64,000 nt of DNA, from the NCBI RefSeq assembly GCF_001429165.1, contig NZ_LMIR01000002.1, positions 62,001 through 126,000 of the forward strand, written 5' to 3'. The notes beneath the pieces are model-generated. The model did no database searches and was not told the origin of the DNA. It worked only from the letters and a program-made list of their open reading frames with translations. The position numbers and the translations under genes are program-made. How positions within the stretch are numbered: position 1 is the stretch's first letter; the number at the start of each line of letters is the position of its first letter. Source of the DNA: Agromyces sp. Root81. Its GTDB lineage: Bacteria; Actinomycetota; Actinomycetes; Actinomycetales; Microbacteriaceae. Shown piece after piece: positions 8,160 to 16,958 of the stretch.

Positions 8160-9958
8160 CGCCCTCCGACTGAGGCATCCGCCGCGAGGTGCGACCTGAT
8201 CCGACCGGCGAGCGAGTCCGGGTCCGCCTCGGCGGACCATCGGGCTTCGGCGAACCCGAGCAGGCGTTCGCGCAGCAGCGCACTCTCCTCCTCGAGCGTC
8301 ACGTCGATGGGCGGCCAGAGTTTCGAGTCGGGGGCCGCGTCGAGACCACCCTTCACGACGTCCAGCAGCACCTCTTGACTCGATTCGGACAAACCCCGAT
8401 TCCGAATCGCGAGCCGCTCTCGCACCAGCGGGCCGTGCTGAAGGACGAGGAATACGAACTTGTTCCAGAGCCGCAACCGGAGGCCCGGCTTCTTCGGCCG
8501 CACCGCGATCGGGCGAGACGAGACGGCGTCGGAGAAGTCGACCGCGAACCGGCTGAACAGGAACGCGTACCAACGGTAGGCGCGACGCGCGTTCTCGAGC
8601 GACCACCCCTCGCGAAGCGCGGCGTCGATCTGTGCGCCGTACTCCTCGGTCGTGTGCCCGACCCGGTTCAGCGTGCTCGGGTAGGTGTAGAAGTCCGCGT
8701 TGGACGGCACGACGACGGGAATACCGAACGAAGACAACTCCGCACCGACCGTCGAACGGAAGTTCAGGAGCACATCGACGATCTGCATGATGTCGTACAG
8801 GGCCAAGCCGTCCGACGGCATGTTGAACGTGATGTTCTTCGGCGCGTCGTCGCGGCGGGCCATGATCTGACTCGCGACGGGCGAGAGCACGTTCTCGCGC
8901 TTGTTCGGGAACATCCTCGGATGCAGGCGGAGCAACAGGTGCACATCGGGATGCCGCCGCGCGTATTCGAACAGGAAGTCGACCCATTCGAACTGATCGG
9001 CGAAGAGCGAGGTCTGCGTCAGGTTCGTCGGGATCGCATCGATCAGCCGAACACCCATCAGCTCATCTTCGCTCGACATCGCGGCGAGCAGCACGCGCGC
9101 GCCGTCGGCGATGCCGAGCCGGTGTCGGAGCTCACGCGACCCGGTGCCCTCGAACGCGCTCGAGTAGGCGAACGCGCTGCTGCCTTCTAGCAACCCGTCG
9201 AAGTGCGACGCCACGAGATCGATCTCGGACTTGCCGATCGGCGCCCGGCTGTACTCGTTCCACGCCTCCGAGCGGAACACGTCCTCCATCGTGTGCCCGC
9301 TTGCGAGGATCGAGAGCGTCTCGGCCCGCCTGACGATGTGGTGGCCGCCGTGAATCGTGTAACTGCGGATGCCACGGGCCCGTGCAGCGGCGGAGAACGC
9401 GTGGTTGACCGAGTAGTGATCGTTGTAGACGATGATCGCGTCCGGCCGCTCGGCGTCGAGGATCTTGGCGCCTCCCAAGTAGGCGTAGAGGGTATTGCGC
9501 AACTGTCCGACGTAGTGGGCCCAGACCGCCGGAGTGAGGTCCGTGCTGACGAGCTTCAGGTTCAACCAGAGCTCATAGGCCGCGTACCGGCCGAGAGGTA
9601 CGCCGTCGAGCTCGAATTCGGTCCAGGTGTCGGGGCGGAGGGACGCGACGACCGATTCGACATAGTCGCGGTCCGCGTCGGTGACCCACTCGTCGAGGAC
9701 TATCGCGGGGATCTGCATCCGCTCGGTGATGAAGTCGCGTCGTTTCACGCATGCTCGGCAGACCTGTTCCCGAGTCGCGAGGGGCGAATCGATGCCGACC
9801 CCCGCCGCCGACATGGCAACGCAGTGGACCTTCAGAATCCCGTCGCACCGCACTGCCGCGACTTGGACGCCGCGCGCGGCGAAGGACTCGGCGACGAGCC
9901 CCTCGGGAAACGAGTGCTCCCAAACGTTTGAGAACGGCGAGAAGAACAAGACTTTCAC
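8156..9958 (-). CDS. Large GT-B-like capsule-type glycosyltransferase with N-terminal cysteine cluster
   Basis: Protein of 600 aa, coupled to pseH by a 4-nt overlap. The N-terminal Rossmann start (MKVLFFSPFSNVWEHSFPE) is followed by cysteines at about 38, 46, 67 and 70, the last two as CRAC; they could bind a metal. LLRLHPRMFPNK (342-353) and RSTVGAELSSFGIPVVVP (401-418) match the HP...STVG-E...GIPV pattern of the protein at 249-1715 and of Kdo/capsule transferases. The final 150 residues are helical and basic, suggesting membrane contact. A role in transferring pseudaminate is inferred from linkage only. Confidence 0.62.
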   Translation of the reverse strand: MKVLFFSPFSNVWEHSFPEGLVAESFAARGVQVAAVRCDGILKVHCVAMSAAGVGIDSPLATREQVCRACVKRRDFITERMQIPAIVLDEWVTDADRDYVESVVASLRPDTWTEFELDGVPLGRYAAYELWLNLKLVSTDLTPAVWAHYVGQLRNTLYAYLGGAKILDAERPDAIIVYNDHYSVNHAFSAAARARGIRSYTIHGGHHIVRRAETLSILASGHTMEDVFRSEAWNEYSRAPIGKSEIDLVASHFDGLLEGSSAFAYSSAFEGTGSRELRHRLGIADGARVLLAAMSSEDELMGVRLIDAIPTNLTQTSLFADQFEWVDFLFEYARRHPDVHLLLRLHPRMFPNKRENVLSPVASQIMARRDDAPKNITFNMPSDGLALYDIMQIVDVLLNFRSTVGAELSSFGIPVVVPSNADFYTYPSTLNRVGHTTEEYGAQIDAALREGWSLENARRAYRWYAFLFSRFAVDFSDAVSSRPIAVRPKKPGLRLRLWNKFVFLVLQHGPLVRERLAIRNRGLSESSQEVLLDVVKGGLDAAPDSKLWPPIDVTLEEESALLRERLLGFAEARWSAEADPDSLAGRIRSHLAADASVGGR

Positions 9959-9964
9959 TTGCCC

Positions 9965-9970
9965 AGCCTA
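9965..9970 (-). promoter_or_regulatory. Leaderless promoter -10 (TAGGCT) for the 600-aa transferase
   Basis: On the minus strand TAGGCT is followed by 6 nt and then the GTG at 9958, placing the expected transcription start at the start codon. No Shine-Dalgarno sequence is present. Confidence 0.6.
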
Positions 9971-10016
9971 ACAAGGCGCGTCGCTGCGGCCCGGTCTGCC
10001 GACGCTCGGCTGCGAG

Positions 10017-10700
10017 TCAGCCGGAGACTGGTTCGAAGACTCGTTGCCGCACCGGGCGGGTGTTCTCGAGCGTGCGGTGGGAAGGGTACTGACCGACGAC
10101 GACCGAGTGCGACGGAACGTCGGCGTTCACGATGAACGACCTCGCGGCGAACACGACATCGTCGCCGATCACGCTCCGCCCCAGCACACTCACTCCCGAG
10201 TAGAGGATCACTCCGTCGCCGAAGGTCGGGTAGATTCCGGCATCCGCTCCGACCGTGCAGTTCTGGTACACGACGAGGTGCTCACCGTATCGGGCGTTTC
10301 CGATGACCGAACCGACCGGGTGCACGAGCAGGAAGACCTCGGGCATCCGCACCGAGTAGAACAGATCGAGGCCGTGCATGATCTTGTTCAGCCCGAAGAG
10401 CTTCGTGGGCGTGCTCGTGTCGCCGGTCGCCTGCCACGCCGAGTTCGCCACGAAGTACAGGAACGCGGCCATGTGGTCGCCGTTCAGGTGGTCGAACGCG
10501 ATCGAGCCGCCGACGTTGTAGTACTTGCGACGGATGCCGGCGAAGCAATGCTCGACGCGGTCGTAGGCCTGCGCGACCGCGGCTCCGAGGTCGATCTCAA
10601 TGCCGCGTCCGTCCGGCAGGTGATTCGCGAGGAGCCGCTCGAGGTATGCGGTCATCTCAGGCTGATCGAGGGACGGGGTGAGCATCGGTCGGTCGGACAT
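10017..10700 (-). CDS. Serine-acetyltransferase-like hexapeptide-repeat acyltransferase
   Basis: Protein of 227 aa. The N-terminal half is helical. The C-terminal half (about 125-205) has the left-handed beta-helix pattern of serine O-acetyltransferases, with HPVGSVIGNARYGEHLVVYQ and a glycine/valine-rich hexapeptide stretch. It lies alone on the minus strand between the Pse and Leg sets and diverges from legB. It could acetylate a glycan sugar, for example as O-acetyltransferase of a nonulosonate or as the missing FdtC-like step for a 3-amino sugar, or be a cysteine-synthesis enzyme. Sequence alone does not decide. Confidence 0.6.
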   Translation of the reverse strand: MSDRPMLTPSLDQPEMTAYLERLLANHLPDGRGIEIDLGAAVAQAYDRVEHCFAGIRRKYYNVGGSIAFDHLNGDHMAAFLYFVANSAWQATGDTSTPTKLFGLNKIMHGLDLFYSVRMPEVFLLVHPVGSVIGNARYGEHLVVYQNCTVGADAGIYPTFGDGVILYSGVSVLGRSVIGDDVVFAARSFIVNADVPSHSVVVGQYPSHRTLENTRPVRQRVFEPVSG

Positions 10701-10706
10701 GCGACA

Positions 10707-10712
10707 ACGCTA
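10707..10712 (-). promoter_or_regulatory. Leaderless promoter -10 (TAGCGT) for the acyltransferase
   Basis: On the minus strand TAGCGT, then 6 nt, then ATG at 10700. It sits back to back with the legB promoter in a 75-bp divergent region. Confidence 0.55.
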
Positions 10713-10762
10713 CACGCGACCGCTCACCTGACGCCGCGGACCGGTGCCCGCCGGCGTGCTTA

Positions 10763-10768
10763 TAGAAT
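10763..10768 (+). promoter_or_regulatory. Leaderless promoter -10 (TAGAAT) for the legionaminate operon
   Basis: TAGAAT is followed by exactly 7 nt and the legB ATG at 10776. No Shine-Dalgarno sequence precedes the ATG, so the mRNA probably begins at or next to the start codon. This would drive the whole 8.6-kb legB-to-ptmA operon. Confidence 0.65.
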
Positions 10769-10775
10769 CGACCGC

Positions 10776-11771
10776 ATGAGAGTCTTGGTAACCGGAGCTG
10801 ACGGGTTCATCGGATCACATCTCGTCGAAGCATTGGTTCGAGACGGACACGACGTGCGCGCGATCGTCATCTACAACTCGCTCGACTCGTGGGGATGGCT
10901 CGATTCGGCACCCTCCGAGATCACCTCCCAGGTCGAGGTCGTGCCGGGCGACATCCGTGACCCAGCCCTCATGATGTCGGCCGTCGCGGGCTGTGACGCT
11001 GTGCTCCACCTGGCCGCGCTCATCGCGATCCCCTACTCGTATGTCGCGCCCGACCTGTACGTGCAGACGAACATCCAGGGCACGCTGAATCTCCTGAACG
11101 CCGCGCGCACCGCAGGCGTGTCGCGTTTCATCCACACATCGACCAGCGAGGTCTACGGCACCGCCCGGTACGTGCCGATGGATGAGGGCCATCCGTTGCA
11201 GGGGCAGTCGCCGTACTCGGCGACGAAGATCGGCGCCGACCAGATGGTCAACTCGTTCTTCACCTCGTTTGAGCTGCCCACCGTCACGATTCGCCCGTTC
11301 AACACCTTCGGCCCTCGCCAGTCCGCACGTGCGGTGATCCCGACGATCATCAGCCAGATCGCGGCAGGGAAGAAGAGCATCCAGCTCGGAGCGCTCAGCC
11401 CCACCCGTGACTTCACCTATGTCAGCGACACGGTCGGCGGCTTCCTCGCCGCCCTCAGTTCCCCTGCGGGAGTCGGAGAGGTCATCAACCTCGGCGCCGG
11501 ATTCGAGGTGTCGATCGGTCAGACGTTCGATCTCATCGCCGAGCTCATGGACAGTGACGCGGTGGCGACCGAGGACCCGAAGCGGGTCAGGCCCGAGAAC
11601 TCCGAGGTCGAGCGGCTGTTCTCGAACAATGGCAAGGCCCTGGATCTGCTCGGCTGGAAGCCCGAGCTGCTCGGGATCGAGGGATTCCGCGAAGGTCTGG
11701 GACGAACGATCGATTGGTTCTCTGACCCTGCAAACCTCGCCCGCTATCGCACCGACAACTATGTCGTCTGA
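10776..11771 (+). CDS. legB: NAD-dependent nucleotide-sugar 4,6-dehydratase of legionaminate synthesis
   Basis: Protein of 331 aa, extended SDR. TGADGFIGSH (6-15) binds NAD; STSEVYG (122-128) and YSATK (147-151) give the catalytic Thr/Ser-Glu-Tyr-Lys set. LegB converts GDP-GlcNAc (UDP-GlcNAc in some bacteria) to the 4-keto-6-deoxy intermediate; the PtmE homologue downstream points to the GDP route. It heads a compact operon and overlaps legC by 11 nt. Confidence 0.85.
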   Translation: MRVLVTGADGFIGSHLVEALVRDGHDVRAIVIYNSLDSWGWLDSAPSEITSQVEVVPGDIRDPALMMSAVAGCDAVLHLAALIAIPYSYVAPDLYVQTNIQGTLNLLNAARTAGVSRFIHTSTSEVYGTARYVPMDEGHPLQGQSPYSATKIGADQMVNSFFTSFELPTVTIRPFNTFGPRQSARAVIPTIISQIAAGKKSIQLGALSPTRDFTYVSDTVGGFLAALSSPAGVGEVINLGAGFEVSIGQTFDLIAELMDSDAVATEDPKRVRPENSEVERLFSNNGKALDLLGWKPELLGIEGFREGLGRTIDWFSDPANLARYRTDNYVV

Positions 11772-12945
11772 CACGTCGTCGCGCGACACCGCATCCACCG
11801 ACGGGTTCGTGGCGACCCTGCGAGGCGTCGTCGGAACCGATGAGTTCGTCGGACTTCACACCCCCGAGATCGGGCAGATCGATCGTGCCCTGGTCGACGA
11901 ATGCCTCGTGTCGACATTCGTGTCATCGGTGGGCCCGTTCGTCACCCGCTTCGAAGCCGAGATCGCAGAGTACACAGGCGCACGACATGCGATCGCGGTC
12001 TCCAACGGCACCTCCGCACTCCACGTCGCGCTCGTCCTCGCCGATGTGCGGCGCGACGACGAGGTCATCGTGCCGTCGCTCTCGTTCATCGCCACCGCGA
12101 ATGCCGTCAGCCATGCCGGCGCACATCCCGTGTTCGTCGACAGCGACGCCGCAACCCTCGGCATGAGCACGAGCGCGCTCGCCGACATGCTCTCCACGAT
12201 GGCTCCGACCGATGGCGGCCTCATGAACCCGCGTACGGGGCGCCGGGTCGCCGCGATCGTTCCGATGCACACGCTCGGACATCCCGTCGACATCGTCGGC
12301 ATCTGCGCCGTCGCGGCTCGCTACGGGGTACCCGTCGTCGAAGACGCCGCCGAATCGCTCGGCAGCTTCGTCGGAGAGCGCCACACCGGAACCTTCGGCC
12401 GGCTCGGCGTGCTGAGCTTCAACGGCAACAAGATCGTCACCACTGGCGGCGGCGGCATCATCCTCACCGATGATGATGCGCTCGGCGCGCTGGCGAAGTC
12501 GCTCACGACCACGGCGAAGGTACCCCACGAGTGGGAGTTCGAACACGACGCGGTCGCTTGGAACTATCGCATGCCGAACATCAACGCGGCCCTCGGCGTC
12601 GCCCAACTCACCAAGCTCGAAGGATTCGTCGACGCGAAGCGTCGACTCGCAGCGAACTATCGTGCAGCGTTCGCGGACGTGGACGGGTTCACGTTCCTCG
12701 ATGAGCCCGAGGGCACGCGGAGCAACTACTGGCTGGCCGCCGTTCGAATCGACACCGATGATCGAGCGGATCGCGACCGTCTCCTGCGCGCGGCGAACGA
12801 CGATGGCGTGCAATGCCGCCCCCTGTGGAACCTGCTGAGCGAGCAGCAGATGTACGCCGAGTGCGAATGCGGCGACCTCTCCACGGCCCGTGCACTCGTC
12901 GACAGCGTCATCTGTCTGCCGAGTTCGCCTCGCCTCGCGAGCTGA
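11761..12945 (+). CDS. legC: LegC-family PLP aminotransferase
   Basis: Protein of 394 aa, DegT/DnrJ/EryC1 family, forming the 4-amino sugar from the LegB product. VPVVEDAAESLGS (190-202) carries the PLP Asp; LSFNGNKIVTTGGGG gives the Schiff-base lysine at 224. HTLGHPVDI and the long N-terminal segment (about 50 residues before the first fold motif) are typical of LegC. The ATG at 11761 lies inside the last codons of legB. Confidence 0.88.
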   Translation: MSSDTSSRDTASTDGFVATLRGVVGTDEFVGLHTPEIGQIDRALVDECLVSTFVSSVGPFVTRFEAEIAEYTGARHAIAVSNGTSALHVALVLADVRRDDEVIVPSLSFIATANAVSHAGAHPVFVDSDAATLGMSTSALADMLSTMAPTDGGLMNPRTGRRVAAIVPMHTLGHPVDIVGICAVAARYGVPVVEDAAESLGSFVGERHTGTFGRLGVLSFNGNKIVTTGGGGIILTDDDALGALAKSLTTTAKVPHEWEFEHDAVAWNYRMPNINAALGVAQLTKLEGFVDAKRRLAANYRAAFADVDGFTFLDEPEGTRSNYWLAAVRIDTDDRADRDRLLRAANDDGVQCRPLWNLLSEQQMYAECECGDLSTARALVDSVICLPSSPRLAS

Positions 12946-12954
12946 GGCAGCCAG

Positions 12955-14148
12955 ATGGCTCGAACGATCGCGATTCTCACCGGCACCCGTGCGGACTACG
13001 GCCTGCTCAAGTTCCTGGCTCGTGCGGTGGCCGAGGATCCGAGAACCGAGCTGCAGCTCATCGTCTCAGGAAGCCATCTCAGCAGCGAGCACGGCTCCAC
13101 GGCCAGTGAGATCGAGTTCGATGAACTGCCCATTGCGGCGCGAGTGCCCATCTGGAGTGGCGACGACGAGCCGATCGCCGCTGCCGGTGACACCGGAGCA
13201 GCGGTGAAGGCCTACGCGGAAGTCCTCGGTCGGCTGGATCCTGAGGTCGTTGTCGTGCTCGGTGACCGGCTCGAAGCCCTCGCGATGGCGCTGGCCGCCA
13301 CCGTCCTCGGCATTCCAGTGGCGCACGTGCACGGCGGTGAGCTGACCGAAGGCGCAATGGACGATTCCCTCCGGCACGCGATCACGAAGCTCTCGCACCT
13401 TCATTTCGTCACCACACCAGAGCACCGCGCACGGGTCATCCAGCTCGGCGAGTCCCCCGATCGCGTGCACCTGCTCGGGGCACCGGTGCTCGACGCCATC
13501 GCACAGATCGAAATGCTCTCGCCGACGCAGCTCTCCGAGCGATTCGACGTCGAGTTCGACGATCGAACCGTCGTGATGACGATGCATCCGGCCGCATTCG
13601 ATGCGCCGCCGACTTCCGAGATCCTGCGACGTGCCCTGACGGCGATCGAACGCACACCCGACATCCGTCTGGTCATCACCGGCACGAACAGCGACATCGG
13701 CAGCGACGAGATCCGGTCGGAGATATTCGCGTTCGTCGCCGCGCACGCCGATCGGGCGCACTACGTCGAGTCCTTCGGCCAGCTCGCATACCTCAGCGCG
13801 GTCCGTGCGAGCGGTGCCGTCATCGGCAATTCCTCGAGCACCGTGCTCGAGGCGCCCCTCCTCGGCACGCCGTCGATCCTGCTCGGCGATCGCCAGTTCG
13901 GTCGACCGCTCTCCGAGAGCGTGCTCACGCCCGAGAGCACGACCGACGACATCCATCAAGCGCTGCAGACCGCGCTCAGCCGACCGTTCCGAGAACGAGC
14001 CCAGGCGGTCGAGTCGGTGTTCGGCAGCGCCGGCTTCGCGGAGCGCTCACTCGAGGTACTCGCCACCTTCCCGGCCGCTCGCTCGCCGCGCAAGCGCTTC
14101 CGGGACATCCCCATGCCCGACGGCCTTTTGGAGGACGAAACACCATGA
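12955..14148 (+). CDS. legG: NeuC/LegG-type hydrolysing nucleotide-sugar 2-epimerase
   Basis: Protein of 397 aa. It releases the nucleotide and epimerises C2 to give 2,4-diacetamido-2,4,6-trideoxy-mannose for LegI. ILTGTRADYGLL (7-18) is the NeuC-family nucleotide-binding signature. The GDRLEALAMALAA and HVHGGELTEGAMDDSLRHA segments contain the conserved His, Glu and Asp of the UDP-GlcNAc 2-epimerase fold, and NSSSTVLEAPLLGTP closes the C-terminal domain. It starts 9 nt after legC and overlaps legI by 4 nt. Confidence 0.9.
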   Translation: MARTIAILTGTRADYGLLKFLARAVAEDPRTELQLIVSGSHLSSEHGSTASEIEFDELPIAARVPIWSGDDEPIAAAGDTGAAVKAYAEVLGRLDPEVVVVLGDRLEALAMALAATVLGIPVAHVHGGELTEGAMDDSLRHAITKLSHLHFVTTPEHRARVIQLGESPDRVHLLGAPVLDAIAQIEMLSPTQLSERFDVEFDDRTVVMTMHPAAFDAPPTSEILRRALTAIERTPDIRLVITGTNSDIGSDEIRSEIFAFVAAHADRAHYVESFGQLAYLSAVRASGAVIGNSSSTVLEAPLLGTPSILLGDRQFGRPLSESVLTPESTTDDIHQALQTALSRPFRERAQAVESVFGSAGFAERSLEVLATFPAARSPRKRFRDIPMPDGLLEDETP

Positions 14149-15239
14149 CCGACCAGCTGCTGATCATCGCCGAAGCCGGCGTCAACCACAATGGCTCGCT
14201 CGCGCGGGCGCTCGAGATGGTGGATGTCGCCGCCGAGGCGGGCGCGGACATCATCAAGTTCCAGACGTTCACCGCCGACAAGCTCGCCCGAGACGATGCT
14301 CCGCTCGCCGACTATCAGGCGGCGACCTCGACCGGTCAGCGCAACCAATGGGAACTGCTGAAAGGGCTCGAACTCACGCACGACGAGTTCGTCGCCATCC
14401 GTGACCGTTGTCGTGCGCGCTCGATCGGGTTCCTCTCGACCGGATTCGACCTCGACGAACTCGCTTTCCTCATCGACGAGCTCGAGATCCCGCTCGTGAA
14501 GATCGCGTCGGGCGACCTCACCTTCGCTCCCATGCTCGTGCGCGCCGGCGCCTCCGGGCTGCCGACCATCCTTTCGACGGGCATGGCGGACCTGCAGGAG
14601 ATCGGCCGCGCACTGAAGTTCCTCGCGTTCGGCTACGCGATCCACGATCGTGTCGTCCCCTCGGATCTCGCACCGACCGACGCGGAGCTCGATCGCGTGT
14701 GGTCGAACGAAGCGCTCCGGCAGACGCTCGCAGCACGTATCACGGTCTTGCACTGCACGACCCAGTATCCGGCGCCGCTCTCGTCGCTGAACCTCCGGGC
14801 GATCGACACGATCGCCGAGACGTTCGGCCTGCCCGTCGGCTATTCCGACCATTCGCTGGGCGACCTCGCGTCGATCCTCGCGGTCAGTCGCGGCGCGACG
14901 GTCATCGAGAAGCACTTCACACTCGACACGACGCTCGAAGGGCCCGACCACGCGGCATCCCTCGGCCCAGGGGAACTCGTCGATTTCGTCGCAAGGCTTC
15001 GAGAGATCGAGCTCGCGCTCGGGAGCTCCGTGAAGGAATGCCAGCCCGAGGAGCTCACCAACCGGAGCGCGGTACGGCGGAGCCTGGTTGCAGCACGACC
15101 GATCGCCGAGGGTGGGCTCATCACGCAAGACGACCTCGAATGCCGGCGGCCGGCCGGGGGTCGCACCGCCTTCGACTTCTGGCAGGTGGTCGGCACACGA
15201 GCATCCTCCGATCTTGCCGAAGGCGACTATGTCGGTTGA
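14145..15239 (+). CDS. legI: N,N'-diacetyllegionaminate synthase (NeuB family)
   Basis: Protein of 364 aa, second NeuB homologue of the window. It condenses the LegG product with phosphoenolpyruvate. IIAEAGVNHNGS (7-18), IIKFQTFTADKL (36-47), the LHCTTQYP segment and VIEKHFTLD are NeuB signatures; a C-terminal SAF domain (RRSLVAARPIAEGG) follows. AGVNHNG here against SGNHNG in PseI fits the usual Leg/Neu versus Pse split. It overlaps legG by 4 nt and the next gene by 11 nt. Confidence 0.92.
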   Translation: MTDQLLIIAEAGVNHNGSLARALEMVDVAAEAGADIIKFQTFTADKLARDDAPLADYQAATSTGQRNQWELLKGLELTHDEFVAIRDRCRARSIGFLSTGFDLDELAFLIDELEIPLVKIASGDLTFAPMLVRAGASGLPTILSTGMADLQEIGRALKFLAFGYAIHDRVVPSDLAPTDAELDRVWSNEALRQTLAARITVLHCTTQYPAPLSSLNLRAIDTIAETFGLPVGYSDHSLGDLASILAVSRGATVIEKHFTLDTTLEGPDHAASLGPGELVDFVARLREIELALGSSVKECQPEELTNRSAVRRSLVAARPIAEGGLITQDDLECRRPAGGRTAFDFWQVVGTRASSDLAEGDYVG

Positions 15240-15867
15240 CGACGGCGCTCGACGCCTCATCATGCTCGGAGGTGGCGGGCACGCACGAGTGCTGCAGGAG
15301 ACCCTCGCTGCGGCCGGTCGGTCGCTCGGCGGCTACATCGCGCCCGAGCGATCGACGTTCCTCGTCGACACCGACCACCTCGGCGGCGACGAGGCCTTGG
15401 ATGGGCTCGAAGCCGGCGAAGTGCTCCTCGTGAACGGATTGGGATCGGTCGGCGACCCGACCTCTCGGCGTCGCGTGTTCGTCGAGGCCACGGCGCGCGG
15501 GTTCTCATTCGCGACGGTCGTGGATCCGAGCGCGACGGTGCGGTCGAGCGCCCGGATCGGTCACGGCGCCCAGATCCTCGCGGGCTCGATCGTGAACTCC
15601 GATGCCGTCGTCGGCGACGACTGCATCGTCAACTCCGGCGCGATCATCGAGCACCACGCGACACTCGGCGCCCATACACATGTCGCCCCCGGCGCCGTCA
15701 TCGGCGGATCGGCCACGGTAGGCGAGTCGACGCATGTGGGACTCGGCGCACGCCTCATCCAAGGTGTGGCGGTAGGCTCTCTGTGCACCATCGGGGCAGG
15801 AGCGGTCGTGATCCGAGACGTCTCGAGCGGCGTCACCGCAGTCGGCGTGCCGGCCGTCAGTCGCTGA
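15229..15867 (+). CDS. NeuD/PglD-type sugar O/N-acetyltransferase (LegH candidate)
   Basis: Protein of 212 aa. RRLIMLGGGGHARVLQE (8-24) is the sugar-binding Rossmann-like start of the NeuD/PglD family; a left-handed beta-helix of hexapeptide repeats fills about 95-205, with the active-site histidine in the GAIIEHHATLG segment. In this position it most likely makes the 4-acetamido group (LegH step), since no other acetyltransferase is in the operon. NeuD-type O-acetylation of the finished sugar is the alternative. It overlaps legI by 11 nt. Confidence 0.78.
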   Translation: MSVDDGARRLIMLGGGGHARVLQETLAAAGRSLGGYIAPERSTFLVDTDHLGGDEALDGLEAGEVLLVNGLGSVGDPTSRRRVFVEATARGFSFATVVDPSATVRSSARIGHGAQILAGSIVNSDAVVGDDCIVNSGAIIEHHATLGAHTHVAPGAVIGGSATVGESTHVGLGARLIQGVAVGSLCTIGAGAVVIRDVSSGVTAVGVPAVSR

Positions 15868-15905
15868 CTCCGCGATCCTGTCCGTGTGAAAGGTTGGAGA
15901 ACACA

Positions 15906-16958
15906 CTGAACGACATCGCTGGTCTGCGCGTCCGGGCCGAGAGCTCTGTACGGGACTGCATCGCTGCGATCGGCGAGAACCGTCGCAAGATCGCACTCGT
16001 GGTCGATGCCGACGACATCCTCCTCGGCATCGTCACCGATGGAGACATCCGTCGCGGCATTCTTCGCGGACTCTCGATCGACGCATCGGTGACCGAGATC
16101 ATGAACGACCGGCCGACCGTCGCCTCCCCCGACGAAGACGCCGAGTCCGTGCTCTCGAAGTTCGATGTCCCCGGTATCGACCATGTGCCGGTCGTCGGGC
16201 CCGATGGCAGGGTTCTCGATCTGATCACGCGAGGCGGTCTGCACGCCGCGAAGCCCGTTTCGACTCCAGTCGTGCTCATGGCGGGCGGCCGGGGGCAGCG
16301 GCTGTACCCGCTCACGAAGGATGTGCCGAAGCCGATGCTCCCCATCGGGGAGATGCCGCTGCTCGAGATCATCCTGCGACGACTCGCGGCGCAAGGCTTC
16401 GTGAACGTCTACATCTCGGTGAACTATCTCGCCGACGTCATCATCGACCATGTCGGCGACGGCCGTCAGTTCGGCCTCAAAGTCGAGTATCTGCATGAAG
16501 ACAAGCCGCTCGGAACGGCGGGGGCCCTCGCGGCCCTGGCCGGCGCCTTCCACGAGCCGTTCCTCGTCATGAACTCCGATCTGCTCACCCATGTCGATCT
16601 CCGCGAACTGCTCTCCTTCCACAAGGCGAACTCCGCGGCGGGCACCATCGGCGTCCGCGAGCACGTGATCGAAATTCCGTACGGCGTCGTGAATCTCGAC
16701 GGCGTCAAAGTGGCTTCAATGGCTGAGAAGCCGCTGCACCGATCACTCGTGAACGCCGGCATCTACGCGCTCGAGCCTCTGGTCCTCGACCGCCTCTCTC
16801 CGGGAGAGTATGCCGACATGCCGACGCTGCTCGGCATGCTCATGGCCGAGGGGCGTGATGTCACGGCGTTCCCGATCCACGAGTCGTGGTTGGACATCGG
16901 ACGCCCGGAAGACCTCATCCGCGCGCGGACCGACTCGGACAAGTGGATGACGCAGTGA
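15906..16958 (+). CDS. ptmE: PtmE-like nucleotidyltransferase with CBS pair (glucosamine-1-P guanylyltransferase)
   Basis: Protein of about 350 aa. An N-terminal CBS pair (about 10-115; LVVDADDILLGIVTDGDIRRG) is followed by a nucleotidyltransferase domain starting with LMAGGRGQRLYPLTKDVPKP. In Campylobacter PtmE makes GDP-GlcN for the GDP branch of legionaminate synthesis. The start is uncertain. CTG 15906 has GGAGA 5 nt upstream and gives LNDIAGLRV, whereas TTG 15894 lacks a spaced ribosome site. It overlaps the next gene by 4 nt (GTGA). Confidence 0.82.
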   Translation: MNDIAGLRVRAESSVRDCIAAIGENRRKIALVVDADDILLGIVTDGDIRRGILRGLSIDASVTEIMNDRPTVASPDEDAESVLSKFDVPGIDHVPVVGPDGRVLDLITRGGLHAAKPVSTPVVLMAGGRGQRLYPLTKDVPKPMLPIGEMPLLEIILRRLAAQGFVNVYISVNYLADVIIDHVGDGRQFGLKVEYLHEDKPLGTAGALAALAGAFHEPFLVMNSDLLTHVDLRELLSFHKANSAAGTIGVREHVIEIPYGVVNLDGVKVASMAEKPLHRSLVNAGIYALEPLVLDRLSPGEYADMPTLLGMLMAEGRDVTAFPIHESWLDIGRPEDLIRARTDSDKWMTQ

